Assembly: GCF_050947335.1 (NCBI RefSeq)
Contig: NW_027473859.1
Coordinates: 62,001 to 126,000, forward strand
DNA length: 64,000 nt
Reading direction: 5' to 3'
Source: Megachile rotundata
Lineage: Eukaryota > Arthropoda > Insecta > Hymenoptera > Megachilidae
Part shown: positions 14,970-29,720 of the stretch, one piece after another
Layout of the letters: each line of letters starts with the position of its first letter
Numbering within the stretch: the first letter of the stretch is position 1
Position numbers and translations under genes: made by a program
Notes under the pieces: model-generated
What the model saw: only the letters and a program-made list of their open reading frames with translations
What the model was told of the DNA's origin: nothing
Database searches by the model: none

Positions 14970-17900
14970 CGATAGAACGACAATTACTATACTTATTACT
15001 CTTATTATTATCAATCTAACTCATATTATTAGCCATATTGTGCTTATATGATCGATAGAACGACAATTACTATACTTATTACTCTTATTATTATCAATCT
15101 AACTCATATTATTAGCCATATTGTGCTTATATGAGCGATAGAACGACAATTACTATACTTATTACTCTTATTATTATCAATCTATCTCATATTATTAGCC
15201 ATATTGTGCTTATATGAGCGATAGAACGACAATTACTATACTTATTACTCTTATTATTATCAATCTAACTCATATTATTAGCCATATTATGCTTATGTGA
15301 TCGATAGAACGAGAATTACTATACTCACTACTCTTAGTATTATCAATCTAACTCATATTATTAGCCATATTATGCTTATATGATCGATAGAACGACAATT
15401 ACTATACTTATTACTCTTATTATTATCAATCTAACTCATATTATTAGCCATATTGTGCTTATATGATCGAGAGAACGACAATTACTATACTTATTACTCT
15501 TATTATTATCAATCTAACTCATATTATTAGCCATATTATGGTTAAATGATCGACAGAACGACAATTACTATACTTATTACTCTTATTATTATCAATCTAA
15601 CTCGTATTATTAGCCATATTATGCTTATATGATCGATAGAACGACAAATACTATACTTACTACTCTTATTATTATCAATCTAACTCATATTATTAGCCAT
15701 ATTATGCTTATATGATTGATAGAACGACAATTACTATACTTATTATTCTTATTTTTATCAACCAACTCATATTATTCGCCATATTATGCTTAAATGATCG
15801 ATAGAACGACAATTACTATACTTATTACTCTTATTATTATGAATCTAACTCATATTATTAGCCATATTATGCTTATATGATCGATAGAATGAGAATTGCT
15901 ATACTCACTACTCTTAGTATTATCACTCTAACTCATATTATTAGCCTTATTATGCTTATATGATCGATAGAACGACAATTACTGTACTTATCACTCTTAT
16001 TATTATCAATCTAACTCATATTATTAGCCATATTATTCTTATATGATCGATTAGAACGAGAATTACTATACTCACTACTCTTAGTATTATCAATCCAACT
16101 CATATTATTAGCCATATTATGCTTATATGATCGATTAGAACGACAATTACTATACTTATTACTCTTATTATTATCAATCTAACTCATATTATTACCCATA
16201 TTATGCTGATATGATCGATAGAACGACATTCACTATACTTATTACACTCACTATTATCAATCTAACTCATATTATTAACCATATTATGCAGATATGATCG
16301 ATAGGACGACAATTACTATACTTATTACTCTTATTATTATCATTCTTACTCATATTATTAACCATATTATGCTTATATGATCGATAGAACGACAATTACA
16401 ATACTTATTATTCTTATTTTTATCAACCCAACTCATATTATTCGCCATATTATGCTTAAATGATCGATAGAACGACAATTACTATACTTATTACTCTTAT
16501 TATTATCAATCTAACTCATATTATTAGCCATATTATGCTTATATGATCGATAGAACGAGAATTACTATACTCACTACTCTTAGTATTATCAATCTAACTC
16601 ATATTATTAGCCATATTATGCTTATATTATCGATAGAACGACAATACTATACTTATTACACTCACTATTATCAATCTAACTCATATTATTGACCATATTA
16701 TGCAGATATGATCGATAGCACGACATTTACTATACTTATTACTCTTATTATTATCAACCTAACTCATATTATTAGCCAAATTATGCTTATATGATCGATA
16801 GAACGACAATTACTATACTTATTATTCTTATTTTTATCAACCCAACTCATATTATTCGCCATATTATGCTTAAATGATCGATAGAACGACAATTACTATA
16901 CCTTATTACTCTTATTATTATGAATCTTACTCATATTATTAGCCATATTATGCGTATATGATCGATAGAACTACAATTACTATACTCATTACTCTTATTA
17001 TTATCAATCCAACTCATATTATTACCCATATTATGCTGATATGATCGATAGAACGACATTCACTATACTTATTACACTCACTATTATCAATCTAACTCAT
17101 ATTATTAACCATATTATGCAGATATGATCGATAGGACGACAATTACTATACTTATTACTCTTATTATTATCATTCTTACTCATATTATTAACCATATTAT
17201 GCTTATATGATCGATAGAACGACAATTACAATACTTATTATTCTTATTTTATCAACCCACTCATATTATTCGCCATATTATGCTTAAATGATCGATAGAA
17301 CGACAATTACTATACTTATTACTCTTATTATTATCAATCTAACTCATATTATTAGCCATATTATGCTTATGTGATCGATAGAACGAGAATTACTATACTC
17401 ACTACTCTTATTATTATCAATCTAACTCATATTATTAGCCATATTATGCTTATATGATCGATAGAACGACAATTACTGTACTTATTACTCTTATTATTAT
17501 CAATCTAACTCATATTATTAGCCATATTGTGCTTATATGATCGAGAGAACGACAATTACTATACTTATTACTCTTATTATTATCAATCTAACTCATATTA
17601 TTAGCCATATTATGGTTAAATGATCGATAGAACGACAATTACTATACTTATTACTCTTATTATTATCAATCTAACTCGTATTATTAGCCATATTATGCTT
17701 ATATGATCGATAGAACGACAAATACTATACTTACTACTCTTATTATTATCAATCTAACTCATATTATTAGCCATATTATGCTTATATGATCGATAGAACG
17801 ACAATTACTATACTCACTACTCTTAGTATTATCAATCTAACTCATATTATTAGCCATATTATGCTTATATGATTGATAGAACGACAATTACTGTACTTAT

Positions 17901-18745
17901 TATTCTTATTTTTATCACCCAACTCATATTATTCGCCATATAATGCTTAAATGATCGATAGAACGACAATTACTATACTTATTACTCTTATTATTATGAA
18001 TCTAACTCATATTATTAGCCATATTATGCTTATATGATCGATAGAATGAGAATTGCTATACTCACTACTCTTAGTATTATCACTCTAACTCATATTATTA
18101 GCCTTATTATGCTTATATGATCGATAGAACGACAATTACTGTACTTATCACTCTTATTATTATCAATCTAACTCATATTATTAGCCATATTATTCTTATA
18201 TGATCGATAGAACGAGAATTACTATACTCACTACTCTTAGTATTATCAATCCAACTCATATTATTAGCCATATTATGCTTATATGATCGATAGAACGACA
18301 GTTACTATACTTATTACTCTTATTATTATCAATCTAACTCATATTATTACCCATATTATGCTGATATGATCGATAGAACGACATTCACTATACTTATTAC
18401 ACTCACTATTATCAATCTAACTCATATTATTAACCATATTATGCAGATATGATCCATAGGACGACAATTACTATACTTATTACTCTTATTATTATCATTC
18501 TTACTCATATTATTAACCATATTATGCTTATATGATCGATAGAACGACAGTTACTATACTTATTATTCTTATTTTTATCAACCCAACTCATATTATTCGC
18601 CATATTATGCTTAAATGATCGATAGAACGACAATTACTATACTTATTACTCTTATTATTATCAATCTAACTCATATTATTAGCCATATTATGCTTATGTG
18701 ATCGATAGAACGAGAATTACTATACTCACTACTCTTAGTATTATC
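14970..18745 (+). repeat. 3.8-kb segmental block Q, copy 1 (indel-bearing)
   Basis: About 45 monomers here match 19530-23301 in order and in rare variants, at an offset of 4562-4565 bp (55 monomers less the indels in this copy). Shared diagnostic changes include GCGTATATGATCG (16954 and 21514), GATCCATAGG (18454 and 23017), and GACAGTTACT (18299 and 22864; 18546 and 23111). Eight single-base indels are present here and absent from the other copy: losses near 15762, 16645, 17250, 17259 and 17917, and gains near 16051, 16135 and 16901. The left edge is set by AAATGATCG against TATATGATCG near 14965; the right edge is simply where the other copy meets the gap. Confidence 0.85.
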
Positions 18746-19529
18746 AATCTAACTCATATTATTAGCCATATTATGCTTATATGATCGATAGAACGAGAAT
18801 TACTATACTCACTACTCTTAGTATTATCAATCTAACTCATATTATTAGCCATATTATGCTTATATTATCGATAGAACGACAATTACTATACTTATTACAC
18901 TCACTATTATCAATCTAACTCATATTATTGACCATATTATGCAGATATGATCGATAGCACGACATTTACTATACTTATTACTCTTATTATTATCAACCTA
19001 ACTCATATTATTAGCCAAATTATGCTTATATGATCGATAGAACGACAATTACTATACTTATTATTCTTATTTTTATCAACCCAACTCATATTATTCGCCA
19101 TATTATGCTTAAATGATCGATAGAACGACAATTACTATACTTATTACTCTTATTATTATGAATCTTACTCATATTATTAGCCATATTATGCTTATATGAT
19201 CGATAGAACTACAATTACTATACTCATTACTCTTATTATTATCAATCCAACTCATATTATTACCCATATTATGCTGATATGATCGATAGAACGACATTCA
19301 CTATACTTATTACACTCACTATTATCAATCTAACTCATATTATTAACCATATTATGCAGATATGATCGATAGGACGACAATTACTATACTTATTACTCTT
19401 ATTATTATCATTCTTACTCATATTATTAACCATATTATGCTTATATGATCGATAGAACGACAATTACTATACTTATTATTCTTATTTTTATCAACCCAAC
19501 TCATATTATTCGCCATATTATGCTTAAAT

Positions 19530-22500
19530 GATCGATAGAACGACAATTACTATACTTATTACTCTTATTATTATCAATCTAACTCATATTATTAGCCATA
19601 TTGTGCTTATATGATCGATAGAACGACAATTACTATACTTATTACTCTTATTATTATCAATCTAACTCATATTATTAGCCATATTGTGCTTATATGAGCG
19701 ATAGAACGACAATTACTATACTTATTACTCTTATTATTATCAATCTATCTCATATTATTAGCCATATTGTGCTTATATGAGCGATAGAACGACAATTACT
19801 ATACTTATTACTCTTATTATTATCAATCTAACTCATATTATTAGCCATATTATGCTTATGTGATCGATAGAACGAGAATTACTATACTCACTACTCTTAG
19901 TATTATCAATCTAACTCATATTATTAGCCATATTATGCTTATATGATCGATAGAACGACAATTACTATACTTATTACTCTTATTATTATCAATCTAACTC
20001 ATATTATTAGCCATATTGTGCTTATATGATCGAGAGAACGACAATTACTATACTTATTACTCTTATTATTATCAATCTAACTCATATTATTAGCCATATT
20101 ATGGTTAAATGATCGACAGAACGACAATTACTATACTTATTACTCTTATTATTATCAATCTAACTCGTATTATTAGCCATATTATGCTTATATGATCGAT
20201 AGAACGACAAATACTATACTTACTACTCTTATTATTATCAATCTAACTCATATTATTAGCCATATTATGCTTATATGATTGATAGAACGACAATTACTAT
20301 ACTTATTATTCTTATTTTTATCAACCCAACTCATATTATTCGCCATATTATGCTTAAATGATCGATAGAACGACAATTACTATACTTATTACTCTTATTA
20401 TTATGAATCTAACTCATATTATTAGCCATATTATGCTTATATGATCGATAGAATGAGAATTGCTATACTCACTACTCTTAGTATTATCACTCTAACTCAT
20501 ATTATTAGCCTTATTATGCTTATATGATCGATAGAACGACAATTACTGTACTTATCACTCTTATTATTATCAATCTAACTCATATTATTAGCCATATTAT
20601 TCTTATATGATCGATAGAACGAGAATTACTATACTCACTACTCTTAGTATTATCAATCCAACTCATATTATTAGCCATATTATGCTTATATGATCGATAG
20701 AACGACAATTACTATACTTATTACTCTTATTATTATCAATCTAACTCATATTATTACCCATATTATGCTGATATGATCGATAGAACGACATTCACTATAC
20801 TTATTACACTCACTATTATCAATCTAACTCATATTATTAACCATATTATGCAGATATGATCGATAGGACGACAATTACTATACTTATTACTCTTATTATT
20901 ATCATTCTTACTCATATTATTAACCATATTATGCTTATATGATCGATAGAACGACAATTACAATACTTATTATTCTTATTTTTATCAACCCAACTCATAT
21001 TATTCGCCATATTATGCTTAAATGATCGATAGAACGACAATTACTATACTTATTACTCTTATTATTATCAATCTAACTCATATTATTAGCCATATTATGC
21101 TTATATGATCGATAGAACGAGAATTACTATACTCACTACTCTTAGTATTATCAATCTAACTCATATTATTAGCCATATTATGCTTATATTATCGATAGAA
21201 CGACAATTACTATACTTATTACACTCACTATTATCAATCTAACTCATATTATTGACCATATTATGCAGATATGATCGATAGCACGACATTTACTATACTT
21301 ATTACTCTTATTATTATCAACCTAACTCATATTATTAGCCAAATTATGCTTATATGATCGATAGAACGACAATTACTATACTTATTATTCTTATTTTTAT
21401 CAACCCAACTCATATTATTCGCCATATTATGCTTAAATGATCGATAGAACGACAATTACTATACTTATTACTCTTATTATTATGAATCTTACTCATATTA
21501 TTAGCCATATTATGCGTATATGATCGATAGAACTACAATTACTATACTCATTACTCTTATTATTATCAATCCAACTCATATTATTACCCATATTATGCTG
21601 ATATGATCGATAGAACGACATTCACTATACTTATTACACTCACTATTATCAATCTAACTCATATTATTAACCATATTATGCAGATATGATCGATAGGACG
21701 ACAATTACTATACTTATTACTCTTATTATTATCATTCTTACTCATATTATTAACCATATTATGCTTATATGATCGATAGAACGACAATTACAATACTTAT
21801 TATTCTTATTTTTATCAACCCAACTCATATTATTCGCCATATTATGCTTAAATGATCGATAGAACGACAATTACTATACTTATTACTCTTATTATTATCA
21901 ATCTAACTCATATTATTAGCCATATTATGCTTATGTGATCGATAGAACGAGAATTACTATACTCACTACTCTTATTATTATCAATCTAACTCATATTATT
22001 AGCCATATTATGCTTATATGATCGATAGAACGACAATTACTGTACTTATTACTCTTATTATTATCAATCTAACTCATATTATTAGCCATATTGTGCTTAT
22101 ATGATCGAGAGAACGACAATTACTATACTTATTACTCTTATTATTATCAATCTAACTCATATTATTAGCCATATTATGGTTAAATGATCGATAGAACGAC
22201 AATTACTATACTTATTACTCTTATTATTATCAATCTAACTCGTATTATTAGCCATATTATGCTTATATGATCGATAGAACGACAAATACTATACTTACTA
22301 CTCTTATTATTATCAATCTAACTCATATTATTAGCCATATTATGCTTATATGATCGATAGAACGACAATTACTATACTCACTACTCTTAGTATTATCAAT
22401 CTAACTCATATTATTAGCCATATTATGCTTATATGATTGATAGAACGACAATTACTGTACTTATTATTCTTATTTTTATCAACCCAACTCATATTATTCG

Positions 22501-23301
22501 CCATATTATGCTTAAATGATCGATAGAACGACAATTACTATACTTATTACTCTTATTATTATGAATCTAACTCATATTATTAGCCATATTATGCTTATAT
22601 GATCGATAGAATGAGAATTGCTATACTCACTACTCTTAGTATTATCACTCTAACTCATATTATTAGCCTTATTATGCTTATATGATCGATAGAACGACAA
22701 TTACTGTACTTATCACTCTTATTATTATCAATCTAACTCATATTATTAGCCATATTATTCTTATATGATCGATAGAACGAGAATTACTATACTCACTACT
22801 CTTAGTATTATCAATCCAACTCATATTATTAGCCATATTATGCTTATATGATCGATAGAACGACAGTTACTATACTTATTACTCTTATTATTATCAATCT
22901 AACTCATATTATTACCCATATTATGCTGATATGATCGATAGAACGACATTCACTATACTTATTACACTCACTATTATCAATCTAACTCATATTATTAACC
23001 ATATTATGCAGATATGATCCATAGGACGACAATTACTATACTTATTACTCTTATTATTATCATTCTTACTCATATTATTAACCATATTATGCTTATATGA
23101 TCGATAGAACGACAGTTACTATACTTATTATTCTTATTTTTATCAACCCAACTCATATTATTCGCCATATTATGCTTAAATGATCGATAGAACGACAATT
23201 ACTATACTTATTACTCTTATTATTATCAATCTAACTCATATTATTAGCCATATTATGCTTATGTGATCGATAGAACGAGAATTACTATACTCACTACTCT
23301 T
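19530..23301 (+). repeat. 3.8-kb segmental block Q, copy 2 (cut by gap)
   Basis: This is the clean counterpart of 14970-18745. Landmark CTGATATG monomers at 20768, 21598 and 22926 are 10 and 16 monomers apart, matching 16206, 17036 and 18361 once the copy-1 indels are allowed for. It keeps perfect 83-bp register throughout. The match runs directly into the N run, which truncates it; in copy 1 the equivalent point is followed by AGTATTATCAATC. The two copies are separated by about ten monomers that resemble 13.4-14.25 kb. Confidence 0.85.
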
Positions 23302-23401
23302 NNNNNNNNNNNNNNNNNNNNNNNNNNNNNNNNNNNNNNNNNNNNNNNNNNNNNNNNNNNNNNNNNNNNNNNNNNNNNNNNNNNNNNNNNNNNNNNNNNN
23401 N
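23302..23401. other. Assembly gap of 100 N
   Basis: Exactly 100 N occupy this interval. A round 100 is the usual placeholder for a join of unknown length, so the number should not be read as a measured distance. The last base before it is monomer position 64 and the first base after it is position 27. If the real DNA keeps the 83-bp register, the missing length is therefore 45 bp plus any multiple of 83, and 100 does not fit. The monomer subtypes differ on the two sides, so the junction between the two array domains lies in or at this gap. Confidence 0.99.
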
Positions 23402-25650
23402 TGATCGATAGAACGACAATTACTATACTTATTACTCTTATTATTATAAATATAACTCATATTATTAGCCATATTATGCTTATATGATCGATAGAACGAG
23501 AATTACTATACTCACTACTCTTAGTATTATCAATCTAACTCATATTATTAGCCATATTATGCTTATATTATCGATAGAACGACAATTACTATACTTATCA
23601 CTCTTATTATTATGAATCTAACTCATATTATTAGCCATATTATGCTTATATGATCGATAGAATGACAATTACTATACTTATTACTCTTATTATTATCAAT
23701 CTAACTCATATTAGTAACCATATTATGCTTATATGATCGATAGAACGACAATTACTATACTTATTACTCTTATTATTATAAATATAACTCATATTATTAG
23801 CCACATTGTGCTTATATGATCGATAGAACGACAATTACTATACACATTACTCTTACTATTATCAATCTAACTCATATTATTAACCACATTATGCAGATAT
23901 GATCGATAGAACGAGAATTACTATACTTACTACTCTTAGTATTATCAATTTAACTCATATTATTAGCCATATTATGCTTAAATGATCGATAGAACGAGAA
24001 TTACTATACTCATTACTCTTATTATTATCCATGTAACTCATATTATTAACCATAGTATGCCGATATGATCGATAGCACGACATTTAATATCATTATTACT
24101 CTTATTATTATGAACCTAACTCATATTATTAGCCATATTATGCTTGTATGATCGATAGAACTACAATTACTATACTCATTACTCTTATTTTTATCAACCT
24201 AACTCATATTATTACCCATATTATGCTTATATGAGCAATAGAACTACAACTACTATACTTATTACTCTTATTATTATCAATCTAACTCATATTATTAACC
24301 ATATTATGCAGATATGATCGATAGAACGACAATTACTATACTTATTACTTTTATTGTTATCAATCTAACTCATATTATTAGCCACATTATGCTCAAATGA
24401 TCGATAGAACGATAATTACTATACTTATTACTCTTATTATTATCAATCTAACTCATATTATTAGCCATATTATGCTTATATGATCGATAGAACGACAATT
24501 ACTATACTTATTACACTCACTATTATCAATCTAACTCATATTATTAACCATATTATGCAGATATGATCGATAGCACGACATTTACTATACCTATTACTCT
24601 TATTATTATCAGCCTAACTCATATTATTAGACGTATTATGCTTATATGATCGACAGAACGACAACTACTATATTTATTACACTCACTGTTATCAATCTAA
24701 CTCATATTATTAACCATATTATGCAAATTTGATCGATAGAACGACAATCACTATACATATTAGTCTTATTATTATCAACCTAACTCATATTATTAGCCAC
24801 ATTATGCTTAAATGATCGATAGAACGACAATTACTATACTTATTACTCGTATTATCATCAATCTAACTCATATTATTAACAATATTATGCTTATAATATC
24901 GATAGAACGACAATTACTATACTTATTACTGTTATTTTTATCAATCTAACTCATATTATTAGCCATATTATGCTTAAATGATCGATAGAACTATAATTAC
25001 TATACTCATTGCTCTTATTATTATCAATCTAACTCATATTATTAGCCATATTATGCTTATATGATCGATAGAATGAGAATTACTATACTCACTACTCTTA
25101 GTATTATCACTCTAACTCATATTATTAGCCATATTATGCTTATATGATCGATAGGACGACAATTACTATACTTATTACTCTTATTGTTATCAATCTAACT
25201 CATATTTTTAGCCATATTATGCTTATATGATCGATAGAACGAGAATTACTATACTCACTACTCTTAGTATTATCAATCTAACTCACATTATTAGCCATAT
25301 TATGCTTATATGATCGATAGAACGACAATTACTATACTTATTACTCTTATTGTTATCAATCTAACTCATATTGTTAGCCATATTATGCTTATATGATCGA
25401 TAGAACGAGAATTACTATACTCACTACTCTTAGTATTGTCAATCTAACTCATATTATTAGCCATATTATGCTTATATGATCGATAGAACGAGAATTACTA
25501 TACTCACTACTCTTAGTATTATCAATCTAACTCATATTATTAGCCATATTATGCTTAAATGATCGATAGAACGACAATTACTATACTTATTACTCTTATT
25601 GTTATCAATCTAACTCATATTGTTAGCCATATTATGCTTATATGATCGAT
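23402..25650 (+). repeat. 37-monomer higher-order block R, copy 1
   Basis: From the right edge of the gap, the sequence follows 26473-28721 at a fixed offset of 3071 bp (37 x 83). Rare monomers line up throughout: TTATAAATATAACTC, ATTAGTAACC, CCACATTGTGC, ACACATTACTCTTACTA, CCATAGTATGCCG, AGACGTATT, GCTTATAATATCG and CTCATATTTTTAGCC. I found no mismatch in the parts compared. The match ends near 25650, where this copy has AACGACAATTAC and the other has AACGAGAATTAC, followed by different monomer order. The left part of the copy lies in the gap, if it exists. Confidence 0.88.
24621..24703 (+). repeat. Landmark divergent monomer (AGACGTATT type), first of 20
   Basis: This monomer reads AGACGTATTATGC in place of AGCCATATTATGC and has GATCGACAG in place of GATCGATAG. 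It is the clearest landmark of domain 2 and is absent from domain 1. ACGTATT starts at 24631, 27702, 30026, 32101, 33678, 34923, 36832, 41812, 43057, 45132, 47207, 48452, 50527, 52104, 53349, 55922, 57914, 60238, 62230 and 63890. Spacings in monomers are 37, 28, 25, 19, 15, 23, 60, 15, 25, 25, 15, 25, 19, 15, 31, 24, 28, 24 and 20. It lacks the central CGATAG of most monomers, so any protein reading that site would probably skip it (inference). Confidence 0.9.
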
Positions 25651-26472
25651 AGAACGACAATTACTATACTTATTACTCTTATTGTTATCAATCTAACTCA
25701 TATTATTAGCCATATTATGCTTATATGATCGATAGAACGACAATTACTATACTTATTACTCTTATTGTTATCAATCTAACTCATATTGTTAGCCATATTA
25801 TGCTTATATGATCGATAGAACGAGAATTACTATACTCACTACTCTTAGTATTTTCAATCTAACTCATATTATTAGCCATATTATGCTTATATGATCGATA
25901 GAACGAGAATTACTATACTCACTACTCTTAGTATTATCAATCTAACTCATATTATTACCCATATTATGCCGATATGATCGATAGCACGACATTTAATATC
26001 ATTATTACTCTTATTATTACGAACCTAACTCATATTATTAGCCATATTGTTCTTGTATGATCGATAGAACTACAATTACTATACTCATTACTCTTATTGT
26101 TATCAACCTAACTTATATTATTGGCCATATTATGCTTATATGATCGATAGAACGACAATTACTACACTTATTACTCTTATTATTATCAATCTAACTCATA
26201 TTATTAGCCATATTATGCTTATATGAGCAATAGAACTACAACTACTACACTTATTACTCTTATTATTATCAATCTAACTCATATTATTAGCCATATTATG
26301 CTTATATGAGCAATAGAACTACAACTACTATACTTATTACTCTTATTATTATCAATCTAACTCATATTATTAACCATATTATGCAGATATGATCGATAGA
26401 ACTACAATTACTATACTCATTACTCTTATTGTTATCAATCTAACTCATATTATTATACATATTATGCTTATA

Positions 26473-28721
26473 TGATCGATAGAACGACAATTACTATACT
26501 TATTACTCTTATTATTATAAATATAACTCATATTATTAGCCATATTATGCTTATATGATCGATAGAACGAGAATTACTATACTCACTACTCTTAGTATTA
26601 TCAATCTAACTCATATTATTAGCCATATTATGCTTATATTATCGATAGAACGACAATTACTATACTTATCACTCTTATTATTATGAATCTAACTCATATT
26701 ATTAGCCATATTATGCTTATATGATCGATAGAATGACAATTACTATACTTATTACTCTTATTATTATCAATCTAACTCATATTAGTAACCATATTATGCT
26801 TATATGATCGATAGAACGACAATTACTATACTTATTACTCTTATTATTATAAATATAACTCATATTATTAGCCACATTGTGCTTATATGATCGATAGAAC
26901 GACAATTACTATACACATTACTCTTACTATTATCAATCTAACTCATATTATTAACCACATTATGCAGATATGATCGATAGAACGAGAATTACTATACTTA
27001 CTACTCTTAGTATTATCAATTTAACTCATATTATTAGCCATATTATGCTTAAATGATCGATAGAACGAGAATTACTATACTCATTACTCTTATTATTATC
27101 CATGTAACTCATATTATTAACCATAGTATGCCGATATGATCGATAGCACGACATTTAATATCATTATTACTCTTATTATTATGAACCTAACTCATATTAT
27201 TAGCCATATTATGCTTGTATGATCGATAGAACTACAATTACTATACTCATTACTCTTATTTTTATCAACCTAACTCATATTATTACCCATATTATGCTTA
27301 TATGAGCAATAGAACTACAACTACTATACTTATTACTCTTATTATTATCAATCTAACTCATATTATTAACCATATTATGCAGATATGATCGATAGAACGA
27401 CAATTACTATACTTATTACTTTTATTGTTATCAATCTAACTCATATTATTAGCCACATTATGCTCAAATGATCGATAGAACGATAATTACTATACTTATT
27501 ACTCTTATTATTATCAATCTAACTCATATTATTAGCCATATTATGCTTATATGATCGATAGAACGACAATTACTATACTTATTACACTCACTATTATCAA
27601 TCTAACTCATATTATTAACCATATTATGCAGATATGATCGATAGCACGACATTTACTATACCTATTACTCTTATTATTATCAGCCTAACTCATATTATTA
27701 GACGTATTATGCTTATATGATCGACAGAACGACAACTACTATATTTATTACACTCACTGTTATCAATCTAACTCATATTATTAACCATATTATGCAAATT
27801 TGATCGATAGAACGACAATCACTATACATATTAGTCTTATTATTATCAACCTAACTCATATTATTAGCCACATTATGCTTAAATGATCGATAGAACGACA
27901 ATTACTATACTTATTACTCGTATTATCATCAATCTAACTCATATTATTAACAATATTATGCTTATAATATCGATAGAACGACAATTACTATACTTATTAC
28001 TGTTATTTTTATCAATCTAACTCATATTATTAGCCATATTATGCTTAAATGATCGATAGAACTATAATTACTATACTCATTGCTCTTATTATTATCAATC
28101 TAACTCATATTATTAGCCATATTATGCTTATATGATCGATAGAATGAGAATTACTATACTCACTACTCTTAGTATTATCACTCTAACTCATATTATTAGC
28201 CATATTATGCTTATATGATCGATAGGACGACAATTACTATACTTATTACTCTTATTGTTATCAATCTAACTCATATTTTTAGCCATATTATGCTTATATG
28301 ATCGATAGAACGAGAATTACTATACTCACTACTCTTAGTATTATCAATCTAACTCACATTATTAGCCATATTATGCTTATATGATCGATAGAACGACAAT
28401 TACTATACTTATTACTCTTATTGTTATCAATCTAACTCATATTGTTAGCCATATTATGCTTATATGATCGATAGAACGAGAATTACTATACTCACTACTC
28501 TTAGTATTGTCAATCTAACTCATATTATTAGCCATATTATGCTTATATGATCGATAGAACGAGAATTACTATACTCACTACTCTTAGTATTATCAATCTA
28601 ACTCATATTATTAGCCATATTATGCTTAAATGATCGATAGAACGACAATTACTATACTTATTACTCTTATTGTTATCAATCTAACTCATATTGTTAGCCA
28701 TATTATGCTTATATGATCGAT
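26473..28721 (+). repeat. 37-monomer higher-order block R, copy 2
   Basis: This is the second copy of the block at 23402-25650, about 27 monomers long. Just upstream here is a monomer reading ATTATACATATTATGC, which has no counterpart on the left side of the gap, so the sequence before the gap is not simply the upstream part of this block. Between the two copies (25651-26472) lie about ten monomers, mostly alternating the ordinary and the CTCACTACTCTTAG forms and then the GAGCAATAG form. Confidence 0.88.
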
Positions 28722-29720
28722 AGAACGAGAATTACTATACTCACTACTCTTAGTATTATCAATCTAACTCATATTATTAACCATATTATGCAAATTTGAT
28801 CGATAGAACGACAATCACTAAACTCATTACTCTTATTATTATCAATCTAACTCATATTATTAGCCATATTATGCTTATATGATCGATAGAATGAGAATTA
28901 CTACACTCACTACTCTTAGTATTATCACTCTAACTCATATTATTAGCCATATTATGCTTATATGATCGATAGAACGACAATTACTATACTTATTACTCTT
29001 ATTGTTATCAATCTAACTCATATTGTTAGCCATATTATGCTTATATGATCGATAGAACGAGAATTACTATACTCACTACTCTTAGTATTTTCAATCTAAC
29101 TCATATTATTAGCCATATTATGCTTATATGATCGATAGAACGAGAATTACTATACTCACTACTCTTAGTATTATCAATCTAACTCATATTATTACCCATA
29201 TTATGCCGATATGATCGATAGCACGACATTTAATATCATTATTACTCTTATTATTACGAACCTAACTCATATTATTAGCCATATTGTTCTTGTATGATCG
29301 ATAGAACTACAATTACTATACTCATTACTCTTATTGTTATCAACCTAACTTATATTATTGGCCATATTATGCTTATATGATCGATAGAACGACAATTACT
29401 ACACTTATTACTCTTATTATTATCAATCTAACTCATATTATTAGCCATATTATGCTTATATGAGCAATAGAACTACAACTACTACACTTATTACTCTTAT
29501 TATTATCAATCTAACTCATATTATTAGCCATATTATGCTTATATGAGCAATAGAACTACAACTACTATACTTATTACTCTTATTATTATCAATCTAACTC
29601 ATATTATTAACCATATTATGCAGATATGATCGATAGAACGACAATTACTATACTTATTACACTCACTATTATCAATCTAACTCATATTATTAACCATATT
29701 ATGCAGATATGATCGATAGA
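27346..29720 (+). repeat. 28-monomer higher-order unit S, copy 1
   Basis: A 2324-bp unit (28 x 83) is repeated in tandem: the ACTTTTATTG monomer at 27418 recurs at 29742, AGACGTATT at 27702 recurs at 30026, and the monomers between keep the same order. This copy overlaps the right part of the 37-monomer block, so older blocks have been copied inside newer ones. The left edge is where upstream sequence changes from TACTCTTATTATTATC to TACACTCACTATTATC in the other copy, near 27346. Confidence 0.85.

Larger units (their letters stand above)
1..23301 (+). repeat. 83-bp AT-rich satellite array, domain 1
   Basis: This stretch is uninterrupted head-to-tail satellite DNA, about 280 whole 83-bp monomers plus 64 bases of the next. 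Counting the monomer from ATATTATTAGCC (1-12), landmarks are CATATTATG at 12-20, GATCGATAG at 28-36, AACGAC at 37-42, ATTACT at 44-49 and 56-61, and CTAACTC at 77-83. The majority monomer has 20 G+C of 83, with C outnumbering G 14 to 6 on this strand. Register is visible directly: the rare ATGATT variant falls at 101, 2093, 3753, 5662, 6741 and 14460, always whole multiples of 83 apart. Subtypes seen only here include monomers with CAACCCAACTC followed by ATTCGCC, GTGCTTATATGAGCG monomers, ATTGACC monomers followed by GCAGATATGATCG, and CTGATATG monomers followed by GACATTCAC. No gene, RNA or insertion was seen anywhere in it. A role in heterochromatin or at a centromere is inference. Confidence 0.98.

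Noticed and set aside
23236..23487. Open reading frames on both strands across the N run
   Set aside because: They stay open only because 34 codons are unknown bases; their known ends are translated satellite monomers. Elsewhere the 83-bp period shifts frame in every monomer and stops close all frames.
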